Shown piece after piece: positions 21,339 to 27,669 of a DNA stretch of 33,411 nucleotides; the stretch's first letter is position 1, and each line of letters opens with the position of its first letter. This DNA is from Streptomyces sp. JJ36 (GTDB lineage: Bacteria; Actinomycetota; Actinomycetes; Streptomycetales; Streptomycetaceae). The stretch lies in the NCBI RefSeq assembly GCF_021696945.1, contig NZ_JACYHE010000066.1, positions 1 through 33,411 on the forward strand. Reading direction: 5' to 3'. Position numbers and translations under genes: made by a program. Under the pieces are notes generated by a model, which had not been told where the DNA came from, did no database searches, and worked only from the letters and a program-made list of their open reading frames with translations.

Positions 21339-22472
21339 TCAGCCGAACTGCCGCTCGATCGCGGCGAGTTTCTCCTCCAGGGAGTCCAGCCGCGGGCTGG
21401 CGTCGTCCTGCTCCTCGCCGGCGTCGCCGGTGCCCCTGCGTCCCCCGGCCCGGTGGTCGCCGTCGCCGGCGTCGCCGTGCGACCGGCGGCCGAGGCGGCG
21501 TCCCGGGCGGCCGGTGGGTTCCGCGCGGGTCAGGTCGGCGCGGGCCGTACGGGCGTCCTCCGCGGTGCCGTCCTCGATGGTGCCCTCCACCGCGGGCTCC
21601 AGGGCGGCCCGCGGCCGGGGCGGTGCCGCCGCGGCGACCTCCACCTCCACCGGCTGGTCGGCGCGGCCACGGTGCCAGAGCGGGTGCTGGCGGCGCAGCG
21701 CCTTGAGCCGGGCGCGTTCGAGCCTGTCCTGCTCGCGCTTGCGCTGCCGCTCCTCGTCCTGCCGGCGTCGCTCCTCGCGCACCTCGTCGACCGCCTCGTC
21801 GAGCGTCCGCACGCCCTCCAGAAGCATCAGCGACCAGGCGCCGTACGTCTCGCGCGGCGCCCGCAGCCAGCGCACGAAGCGGATCTGCGGGAGCGGCCGG
21901 GGCACCAGCCCCTGCTCGCGCAGCGCGGCCCGGCGGGTCTGCTTGAGCGCGCGGTCGAAGAGGATGGCCGCGGAGAGCGACATCCCGGCGAAGAACTGCG
22001 GGGCACCCGCGTGGTCGTCACCGCGCGGCGCGTGCACCCAGTTGAACCAGGCGGCGGCGCACGCGAACAACCACACGAGCAGCCGGGAGCCCAGGGAGGC
22101 GTCGCCGTGGCTGGCCTCGCGCACCGCGATCACGGCCGAGAACATGGCCGCTCCGTCCAGGCCGAAGGGGACGAGGTACTCCCATCCGCCGGAGAGGCCC
22201 AGGTTCTCCCGGCCGAAGCCGACCAGGCCGTGGAAGGAGAGGGCGGCGGCGACGCCGGCGCAGCAGAAGAGCAGGAGGTAGGAGGCGGTGGCGTAGACGG
22301 TCTCCTTGCGGCGGCGGCGTTCCTCCATCCGCTCCCAGGAGTCCGGCTGGGCGGTGTCCTCGCTCTGGTTCTTCTCGCGTCCGCGCGCCAGCATGACCAC
22401 CGCCACCAGGGCGCCGGCGAGGAGCACGGTGCTCAGCAGCACCCAGTTCAGCGATATGTCCGTCATTGTCAT
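21339..22472 (-). CDS. DUF2637 membrane protein
   Basis: 377 residues. An N-terminal helix (about 5-28) is followed by a charged segment (WERMEERRRRKE), then three more helices (about 57-80, 98-120 and 130-150) in the DUF2637 arrangement with SFHGLVGFGRENLGL and VPFGLDGAAMFSAVIAVREA. The second half is cytoplasmic and highly charged. A coiled coil at about 215-265 (EVREERRRQDEERQRKREQD) is followed by disordered sequence and a final short helix. DUF2637 proteins occur in actinomycetes and their mobile elements; their function is unknown and a link to DNA transfer or spatial regulators has been suggested for some. ATG 22472 is preceded by AAAGGG. ATG 22466 is an alternative. Confidence 0.85.
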   Translation of the reverse strand: MTMTDISLNWVLLSTVLLAGALVAVVMLARGREKNQSEDTAQPDSWERMEERRRRKETVYATASYLLLFCCAGVAAALSFHGLVGFGRENLGLSGGWEYLVPFGLDGAAMFSAVIAVREASHGDASLGSRLLVWLFACAAAWFNWVHAPRGDDHAGAPQFFAGMSLSAAILFDRALKQTRRAALREQGLVPRPLPQIRFVRWLRAPRETYGAWSLMLLEGVRTLDEAVDEVREERRRQDEERQRKREQDRLERARLKALRRQHPLWHRGRADQPVEVEVAAAAPPRPRAALEPAVEGTIEDGTAEDARTARADLTRAEPTGRPGRRLGRRSHGDAGDGDHRAGGRRGTGDAGEEQDDASPRLDSLEEKLAAIERQFG

Positions 22473-22506
22473 CGGGTGTGGCCCTTTGCCGTTGCTGCCG
22501 TGGCAG

Positions 22507-22526
22507 CGTTGCTTGGCGTTGCTTGG
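22507..22526. repeat. 10-bp tandem repeat in the DUF2637 leader
   Basis: CGTTGCTTGG occurs twice in tandem. A partial third copy (GTTGCTG) lies at 22491-22497, next to a small palindrome (22494-22507). All are in the untranslated leader of the DUF2637 gene. Confidence 0.7.
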
Positions 22527-22580
22527 CTGTCGCGGAGCATCCTGGACCAGCGGGGGCGGGTGGCAGGTGCTTTCGTCGCA

Positions 22581-22611
22581 ACAATACGCCAACGGTGTGC
22601 ATGGAGCCCAA
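22581..22611 (-). promoter_or_regulatory. DUF2637 gene promoter
   Basis: On the minus strand TTGGGC (22611-22606) and TATTGT (22586-22581) are 19 bases apart. They would give a leader of about 100 bases that contains the tandem repeats. Confidence 0.42.
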
Positions 22612-22636
22612 CCAGGGCCGCTGCGGGTCGAACTGA

Positions 22637-23497
22637 CTACCCTTCAGTGCAAAGGCGTTCGATGCGCTCGGCGTCCCGGGTGCGCGGGCAGGTGACACAG
22701 GTGTCCTGCGGGCGCAGCGTGTAGAAGAGGCAGCAGCTCGCCCGGTTCCGGGTGGGCAGCCTCGTGCCGTCCGGGGCGGTCAGTTCGCGGAAGGAGGCGC
22801 CGCCCGGGTACGGGGCGGTGCCGCCCGGCAGCAGCAGCTCCGCCTCGGTCATGGCGCGCCGCTCCTCGCCGAGGAGCCGGCCGACGTACCAGAGGCCCTC
22901 GGTGATCTCGTCGGTGAGCATCCCCCACAGGGCGCGGGCGCCGCGCCGCATCCGGGGCCGGAAGGTCTCCAGGAGCGGCCCGAAGTGGTCCGCCACGGCG
23001 GAGCGGACCTCGGCGCGCAGCGCCTCCTCGTCCCGCACCACGCGGGCGCCGGGGAGGCCGGCGGCCGGGTCTCCGGGCAGGCAGGCGAACTCCTCGACGC
23101 GCGCCGCCATCCGGCCCCGGGTGCGGTGGAAGGAGACGGCGTCCACGGGGATGCGGGGCACCCGGCGGTGCAGGAACCAGGGAACGGTCACCAGCAGACA
23201 GGCCGGCCAGGCGTAGCGGTGCAGCCCGAAGCTGGCGATCACGTCCGGGCGGGCGCGCTCGCCGTGGTCGCGCTGCACCTGGGCGTCGTCCAGCGCCAGG
23301 TAGGCGTCGAGGGCGGTGCCGCCCGCGGCCAGTTCGGCGGCGGCGACCCAGCCGTCGCCACACGGGAGCACGGCGCACTCCTCCGCGGTGAGCGCGGGGA
23401 GGACCTCGGCGAGGCGCCGGTACGCGGCCGCGACAGGGGAAGGGGCCGGCGCTGCGGGCGCGGTGCGGGGTGCCGGGGCGAGTGCGGGCATGACCAT
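22637..23497 (-). CDS. FhuF-like (2Fe-2S)-binding protein, probable siderophore-iron reductase
   Basis: 286 residues. The C-terminus carries the FhuF signature CC-x10-C-x2-C: Cys255, Cys256, Cys267 and Cys270 (RASCCLFYTLRPQDTC, then VTCPR). It ligates one [2Fe-2S] cluster. FhuF proteins reduce ferric siderophores such as ferrioxamine in the cytoplasm to release Fe(II). The body is helical and lacks a signal peptide. An Ala/Pro stretch forms the first 20 residues. ATG 23497 is preceded by GGTGG, and the second Met at 23491 is an alternative. A strong DmdR/IdeR-type iron box lies just upstream, so expression under iron limitation is expected. No transporter or siderophore genes are adjacent. 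Confidence 0.9.
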   Translation of the reverse strand: MVMPALAPAPRTAPAAPAPSPVAAAYRRLAEVLPALTAEECAVLPCGDGWVAAAELAAGGTALDAYLALDDAQVQRDHGERARPDVIASFGLHRYAWPACLLVTVPWFLHRRVPRIPVDAVSFHRTRGRMAARVEEFACLPGDPAAGLPGARVVRDEEALRAEVRSAVADHFGPLLETFRPRMRRGARALWGMLTDEITEGLWYVGRLLGEERRAMTEAELLLPGGTAPYPGGASFRELTAPDGTRLPTRNRASCCLFYTLRPQDTCVTCPRTRDAERIERLCTEG

Positions 23498-23510
23498 CCG
23501 AGGACCACCG

Positions 23511-23525
23511 AATCGACGATCGATT
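23511..23525. promoter_or_regulatory. 15-bp palindrome between iron box and FhuF-like gene
   Basis: AATCGA and TCGATT flank CGA as a perfect inverted repeat. It directly abuts the iron box and lies 14 bases before the start codon. It could be an operator for another regulator, for example the adjacent GntR protein. Confidence 0.45.
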
Positions 23526-23544
23526 ACAGGTAAGCCTTACCTTA
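23526..23544 (-). promoter_or_regulatory. iron box (DmdR/IdeR-type operator)
   Basis: On the minus strand the 19 bases read TAAGGTAAGGCTTACCTGT. They agree with the DtxR/IdeR/DmdR consensus TTAGGTTAGGCTAACCTAA at 14 of 19 positions, including the central AGGCT and CCT. It sits in the promoter of the FhuF-like gene and about 16 bases before the -35 box of the divergent gntR gene. Confidence 0.85.
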
Positions 23545-23560
23545 CCCGACGGATCCGGGG

Positions 23561-23589
23561 TTTGATCTCGGGGCACCTCGGCCTAGGGT
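23561..23589 (+). promoter_or_regulatory. promoter of the GntR-family gene
   Basis: TTTGAT (23561-23566) and TAGGGT (23584-23589) are 17 bases apart. RNA would start near 23596, just before the ribosome-binding site GGAGGG. Confidence 0.5.
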
Positions 23590-23613
23590 GCTGCTCGACA
23601 CGTGGAGGGACAG

Positions 23614-24762
23614 ATGGAGCAGACCCGGCCGGAGACCCCCATACGGCGCACGGACCCCGTGCCGGCCCCTCCCGCCCGTACGGCGTCGCCGCCGCCCGGC
23701 GGCCCGCCCGCTTCCGGTCCGGCACTGCCCGGTCCGGCCGGCGCGGAGGCCGGCGTCACCCCGGTGTGCGGGGCCGGCTCCGCCGGGCACCCCCGGGACG
23801 AGCACGAGCCCGAGCACCGCCACGAGCCCGGCCCCGCGCATCAGGCCCCGCCCGGCGACGCCCGCCCGCCCGCGGCACGGCCGCCCGGCGGACACCCCGC
23901 CGACGCTCACCCGGACGCCGGTCACCCGGCCGGCCGGGTGCCCCCGCGCACGCCGGGCCCGGGTGCTCCGTCCCCGGGCGTCTCTCCGGGGGGCCCATCC
24001 GGCCCGGCGGCGCCGGCACCGCCGTCCACCGCGGTGCCGGCCGGCGACGGCGGACCGCACCCGGTCACCGGGCGGCTCCCGCCCCAGCGGCACTCGGTGC
24101 GCGACCAGGTGCTGGCCGCGCTCCGGGAGGCGCTGCTGAGCGGTGAACTCGCCCCGGGCGAGGTCTACTCCGCCCCGGCGCTCGCCGCGCGGCACGGGGT
24201 CTCCCCGACCCCCGTACGGGAGGCGATGCAGCGGCTGGCCAGCGAAGGGCTGGTGGAGACCGTGCCGAACCGGGGCTTCCGGGTCACCGAGCACACCGCG
24301 CGGGACGCCGCCGAGCTCGCCGAGGTGCGGGCGCTGCTCGAGATCCCCACGGTGCGGGCGCTGGCCCGCACGCTCCCCGCCGAACGCTGGGACGAACTGC
24401 GCCCGCTGGCCGACGCGACGATGGCGGCGGCCGTGCGCGGCGACCGGTCCGGCTACGCGGAGGCCGACCGCGCCTTCCATCTGGCCCTGCTGGAGCTGCA
24501 CGGCAACCACCGGCTCACGCTGCTCGCCGAGACCGTGCTGCGGCACGCCCAGTGCCCGGTGGCGGGCGTCGGTACGGGGCGTACGGGCGCGGGACGCCCC
24601 GGTCGCGCCGGCGGAGTGGCCGCCGCGGGAGCCGGGGGCCGTGCCGTGGCGGCGCGGCTGGTGCCGGCGGCCGCGGAGCACGTCGCCCTGCTCGACGCCC
24701 TGCGTTCCCGGGACCCGGCCGCGGCGGAGCGGGTCCTGCGGGCCCATCTCGGGCCCCGCTAG
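23614..24762 (+). CDS. GntR-family regulator (FCD type) with a 155-residue disordered N-terminus
   Basis: 382 residues. Residues 1-155 are Pro/Ala/Gly/His-rich and lack structure. The winged HTH follows at about 160-230 (QVLAALREALLSGELAPGEVY, split as LLSGELAPGEV, then HGVSPTPVREAMQRL and the wing GLVETVPNRGFRV). The FCD effector domain runs from about 235 (LLEIPTVRALA, ADRAFHLALLELHGNHRL) and is interrupted by a Gly/Ala/Arg-rich stretch near residues 320-345 before HVALLDALRSRDPAAAERVL. Typical members are about 230 residues. ATG 23614 has GGAGGGA upstream, and GTG 23602 is an alternative. It is divergent from the FhuF-like gene. Its ligand and targets are unknown. Confidence 0.87.
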   Translation: MEQTRPETPIRRTDPVPAPPARTASPPPGGPPASGPALPGPAGAEAGVTPVCGAGSAGHPRDEHEPEHRHEPGPAHQAPPGDARPPAARPPGGHPADAHPDAGHPAGRVPPRTPGPGAPSPGVSPGGPSGPAAPAPPSTAVPAGDGGPHPVTGRLPPQRHSVRDQVLAALREALLSGELAPGEVYSAPALAARHGVSPTPVREAMQRLASEGLVETVPNRGFRVTEHTARDAAELAEVRALLEIPTVRALARTLPAERWDELRPLADATMAAAVRGDRSGYAEADRAFHLALLELHGNHRLTLLAETVLRHAQCPVAGVGTGRTGAGRPGRAGGVAAAGAGGRAVAARLVPAAAEHVALLDALRSRDPAAAERVLRAHLGPR

Positions 24763-24791
24763 CGGAGTCGTCCCGGCACGTCGGTGACAGG

Positions 24792-24805
24792 CCTCACGCC
24801 TGAGG
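24792..24805 (+). terminator. short hairpin after the GntR gene
   Basis: CCTCA (24792-24796) and TGAGG (24801-24805) flank CGCC, 30 bases past the stop codon. The stem is short. Confidence 0.35.
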
Positions 24806-24836
24806 AGGTCGCTGCACCAGGCGAGGGCCTTCTGGT

Positions 24837-24894
24837 TGCGGTGGGGCAAGCGGGAGCCACGCCGGGCACCGGGATGCCCTCGTGCCCCACCGCA
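24837..24894. terminator. 12-bp nested hairpin, bidirectional terminator or structured RNA
   Basis: Bases 24837-24848 (TGCGGTGGGGCA) pair perfectly with 24883-24894 (TGCCCCACCGCA). The enclosed 34 bases hold a second stem, GGGCA/TGCCC at 24864-24868 and 24875-24879. Between convergent genes a bidirectional terminator is most likely. The nested design also allows a small RNA. Confidence 0.5.
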
Positions 24895-25155
24895 GCGCCC
24901 CGCTCCTCCCGGCCGGCCGTCTGCGTCCGGCCCGCCGTGTCCCGGGCGACGGGGCGTCGGTATCCGGCCTGCGGAGCGTCTCGTCGTCGCGTGGGCGTCC
25001 CGGCGGTGCGGCGTGTCACGAACGGCGCGAGCGCGGCGGGGCGGTGGGGGCGGTGGGGGTGCGGCACGGCCGGGCGGCCCCGGTCGGGTGACCGGGGCCG
25101 CCGGGACGCCGCGGTGAGCGGCGTGGTGCGGTGCGGTGCGCGTGTGGCGCTCGCG

Positions 25156-26211
25156 TCAGTAGACGACGAGGCCGTAGCGGTTCGTCACCTCGGTCACCGG
25201 CTGGAAGAACGTGGTGCCGCCGTAGGTGCAGTTGCCGCTGCCGCCCGAGGTGAGGCCGAGCGCGGTGTTGCCGGAGAACAGCGCGCCGCCGCTGTCGCCG
25301 GGCTCGGCGCAGACGTTGGTCTGGATCATGCCGTAGACGACGTCGCCGCCGCCGTAGTTGACCGTGGCGTTGAGGCCGGTCACCGAGCCGCCGTGCAGGC
25401 CGGTGGTGCTGCCGCTGCGGAGCACCGACTGGCCGACGTACGCGTTGCCGACGCCGGTGATGTCCCGGGTGCTGCCGTTGTAGAGGTTGACGACGCCGGG
25501 GTGCGAGCCGGAGTCGTTCCGGATCACGCCGTAGTCGTTGCCCGGGAAGCTGGAGGCGGCCGTCGGGCCGACACCGGACCAGTAGGGGTAGCCGTCGGTG
25601 CAGTGGCCCGCGGTGATGACGTAGTAGGTGCTGCCGATCCGGGCGTTGAAGCCGGCGGAGCAGCGCCACGAGGGCGCGTAGATGGCGTCGCCGCCGCGGA
25701 CGAGCTTGGAGAACTCGCCGCGGGTGCGCTCGATGGAGACCGCTCCGTCGAAGCGGTCGGCGACCCGGCGGAGCTTCGCCATCTCCCGGGCGTCCACGGT
25801 GCTGTCGGCCTTCACGGAGAGCTGGTTGCTCACCGGGTCGACCGACCACGCGGTGCCCTTGATGTCGGCGTCGTGCTCGACGGCCTTCGCGGCCTTCGCC
25901 AGGTCGGCCTTGCTGTGCTCGACGACCTTCGCCACGGCGCCGGTCGCCCGGACCTTCGCCGCGTCGGCGCGGTCCGTGACGGTGACGACCATGCGGCCGG
26001 AGTCGTTCTGGTAGGCGCCGCCGGTCTGCGTGGCGCCGAGGTCCGCCTCGAGGGCCCGCGCGGTGGCGGGGGTCGCCCGCTCCGCGGTCGGTGCGGGGGC
26101 CGCCGTGGCGGCCGGCGAGGCGAGTGCGGCGGCGACGAGGCCCGTCGCCAGTGCTGCGGCGATCCGGCCGCGGGATATGACACGCGACGAGACAGAGGGT
26201 CTGGCCTTCAC
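25156..26211 (-). CDS. secreted chymotrypsin-like protease, streptogrisin B type (S1)
   Basis: A 351-residue preproprotein. A signal peptide ends near residue 38 (ALASPAATAAPA), followed by a pro-region to about 170 with the Pro_Al_protease pattern. The mature enzyme should start at Val171 (VRGGDAIY, parallel to ISGGDAIY of streptogrisin B), giving about 181 residues. The catalytic triad is His203 (TAGHC), Asp226 (NDYG) and Ser307 (GDSGG). Disulfides Cys184-Cys204 and Cys301-Cys328 are expected. Long stretches are near-identical to streptogrisin B (STTGLHGGSVTGLNATVNYG). It degrades extracellular protein. GTG 26211 is supported by AGGAGG 6 bases before it. The C-terminus ends YGLVVY without an extra domain. 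Confidence 0.95.
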   Translation of the reverse strand: MKARPSVSSRVISRGRIAAALATGLVAAALASPAATAAPAPTAERATPATARALEADLGATQTGGAYQNDSGRMVVTVTDRADAAKVRATGAVAKVVEHSKADLAKAAKAVEHDADIKGTAWSVDPVSNQLSVKADSTVDAREMAKLRRVADRFDGAVSIERTRGEFSKLVRGGDAIYAPSWRCSAGFNARIGSTYYVITAGHCTDGYPYWSGVGPTAASSFPGNDYGVIRNDSGSHPGVVNLYNGSTRDITGVGNAYVGQSVLRSGSTTGLHGGSVTGLNATVNYGGGDVVYGMIQTNVCAEPGDSGGALFSGNTALGLTSGGSGNCTYGGTTFFQPVTEVTNRYGLVVY

Positions 26212-26330
26212 GCGTTCCTCCTGTGTGGGGTGTGTGTGGGGGTGGGACGCACGCCCGGTGGGGCGGCGCCCGGAACGCATCCCCGGTTCCGGCCCGGTGG
26301 GGGGTGGCTCGTGGGTTCAGGGCGGGCGGT

Positions 26331-26368
26331 CTCGGTGACAGCGGTGAGTATTGGCCCGCGTCACCGAG
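26331..26368. promoter_or_regulatory. 9-bp inverted repeat flanking the protease -10 box
   Basis: CTCGGTGAC (26331-26339) and GTCACCGAG (26360-26368) are exact complements 20 bases apart. They bracket the AATACT box. This could be an operator or a stem around the promoter. Confidence 0.45.
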
Positions 26369-26376
26369 CGCCACAA
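26347..26376 (-). promoter_or_regulatory. protease promoter candidate
   Basis: On the minus strand TTGTGG (26376-26371) and AATACT (26352-26347) are 18 bases apart, about 130 bases before GTG 26211. A second candidate, TTGGCT and GAATAT, lies about 45 bases further upstream. Confidence 0.35.
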
Positions 26377-26431
26377 GGGGCCCGTACGCACCGGATATTC
26401 ACGCCGGATGTGAACGAGCCAATGTTTGGAA

Positions 26432-26464
26432 GCGCGGATTCCGCGCCAGTGGGAGGGCTCCCAC
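26432..26464. promoter_or_regulatory. two adjacent palindromes upstream of the protease promoters
   Basis: GCGCGG-ATT-CCGCGC (26432-26446) is followed two bases later by GTGGGAG-GG-CTCCCAC (26449-26464). Two perfect palindromes so close together, upstream of a secreted protease gene, look like regulator sites. Confidence 0.45.
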
Positions 26465-26771
26465 CGGCGGTTGTATACGGTTCCGGGCGGCCGCCGCCGG
26501 GCACGGTGACGCTCCGTGCGCGGCCCAGGGGACGCCCGGAACGGGCGCACGGGAGGTGCCGGCCCGGGCGGCGGCCGCGCGCGGTCGTACGGCGTTCGGC
26601 CGACCGCCGTGTGGAGGTCGCGCACGGCCGTCGGCAGGCGTTCACCGCCCTTGCGGAGCTCCGGGCACGGCCGTACGCAGGCCGTGCACCGGGTGGCCGG
26701 CCCGCGGTGGGGCCGCCCCCGGTGCGGCACCTGCGGCGCCGGCCGCTGCGGTGCCGGCCGGTACGGGGGAG

Positions 26772-27575
26772 TCAGCCGGGCAGGCGGGAGGCCAGCCAGG
26801 TCGGCACGCCGCCCAGCAGGCGGAAGAGGCGGCCCGCCTCCTCCCGCAGCCGGGCGCCCTCCGCCTCCGGCTGCACGTCCGCGAGGGCCACCAGGGCCGG
26901 GGCCATACCCACCAGGAACCCGAGCTGTTCCCGCAGCAGCAGGGACTCACGGAAGCCGTGCCGGGCCTCCGCCAGTTCACCGTCGCGCAGGGCCAGGCCC
27001 GCCAGGTGCCGCCAGGTGAACGAGCAGAGCAGCCCGTCGCCCTGGGCTGTCGCGGCCGCGTGGGCGCGCCGGTAGGCGGCCCGGGCCGCCTGCGGGCTGT
27101 CGCTCAGGTGCTCGGCGAGCAGGCCGCGCCGGAAGTCGAGCATGGCGCGGCCCTCCGCGTCCGGGCCCAGCAGCGCCGCCGCCCGCCCCAGCGCCGCCCG
27201 CGCCTCGTCGGCCCGGTCCCGTACACCCAGCACCGTGGCGGCGTAGGCGAGGTGGCCCCGCTCGCAGGCGGCCGCGCCGCGCTCGTCGTCGTCCCGTGCG
27301 GCGCCCTCGGCGGCGCGCAGCGCCTCCTCGGCCTCCTCCCAGCCGTCGGCGGTGAACATGCACCGTTCCACCAGCAGGGCCGCACGCCGGATCGCGGCCT
27401 CCGACCCGTGTGCCGCGTGCGGCTCCAGCAACGCCGCCGCGTCGTCCCAGCACCCCCGCGAACGCAGTCGCCACACCGCCCGCTCGGACGGGGAGTCCCC
27501 GCCGTACGCGGACGTGGGCGGGCGTGGCTCCCCACCCTTCTTCCGTGCCGGACGTGACATGGCGGTGTCCGCCAC
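26772..27575 (-). CDS. helical TPR-like protein of unknown function
   Basis: 267 residues, all alpha-helical, with repeated Ala/Leu-rich helix pairs that look like degenerate tetratricopeptide repeats (DEARAALGRAAALLGPDAEGRA, split as DEARAALGRAAALLG; AARAAYRRAHAAATAQGD; EARHGFRESLLLREQLG). No enzyme motif, signal peptide or membrane segment is seen. The first 25 residues are basic and disordered. GTG 27575 is chosen because GGGGAGGG lies 4 bases before it. ATG 27560 has no ribosome-binding site. It could be a scaffold for another protein. Both a CRP-type palindrome and the end of the ATPase gene lie about 80 bases upstream. Confidence 0.75.
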   Translation of the reverse strand: MADTAMSRPARKKGGEPRPPTSAYGGDSPSERAVWRLRSRGCWDDAAALLEPHAAHGSEAAIRRAALLVERCMFTADGWEEAEEALRAAEGAARDDDERGAAACERGHLAYAATVLGVRDRADEARAALGRAAALLGPDAEGRAMLDFRRGLLAEHLSDSPQAARAAYRRAHAAATAQGDGLLCSFTWRHLAGLALRDGELAEARHGFRESLLLREQLGFLVGMAPALVALADVQPEAEGARLREEAGRLFRLLGGVPTWLASRLPG

Positions 27576-27653
27576 ATTGCCCTCCCCAAGCGCGCCTTCG
27601 AGCCGGATGTGAGCGCATCTCAGCACGAAGTCGGGGGCCCCGCCAAGAGCAAG

Positions 27654-27669
27654 TGTGAAGCAATTCACA
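27654..27669. promoter_or_regulatory. perfect CRP/FNR-family-type palindrome
   Basis: TGTGAAGCAATTCACA has perfect 6-base arms and fits the TGTGA-N6-TCACA consensus of CRP exactly. It lies 79 bases upstream of the TPR-like gene and overlaps the last codon and stop of the ATPase gene. Streptomyces has a Crp protein with a GTG-N6-CAC type site. Confidence 0.6.

Larger units (their letters stand above)
24763..25155. other. convergent intergenic region, structured, no gene seen
   Basis: 393 bases between the ends of the GntR gene and the protease gene. It holds a small hairpin at 24792-24805, a long nested hairpin at 24837-24894, and a G-rich stretch with two tandem CGGTGGGGG units near 25042-25059. 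Open frames here lack starts with ribosome-binding sites. I could not match the region to a known riboswitch or RNA family by eye. Confidence 0.6.
26212..26771. other. 560-base non-coding region upstream of the protease
   Basis: No convincing gene. The half nearest the protease (26320-26480) is less GC-rich and holds a promoter candidate, an inverted repeat around its -10 and two adjacent palindromes. The half nearest the TPR-like gene (26490-26771) is GC-rich with open frames on several strands but no start signals. It likely holds the terminator of that gene, although no clean stem was found. Confidence 0.55.

Noticed and set aside
25038..25059. G-quadruplex near the protease gene end
   Set aside because: Only three runs of four or more G are present, and such runs are common at this GC content.
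24784..25117. Riboswitch or protein-coding remnant in the gap after the GntR gene
   Set aside because: No match by eye to cobalamin, TPP, glycine or ydaO motifs; the minus-strand frame with Trp, Cys and His residues overlaps the hairpin and has no start signal.
26317..26730. Minus-strand frame of 137 codons upstream of the protease
   Set aside because: Very Arg/Pro-rich, no ribosome-binding site, crosses the predicted protease promoter and palindromes.
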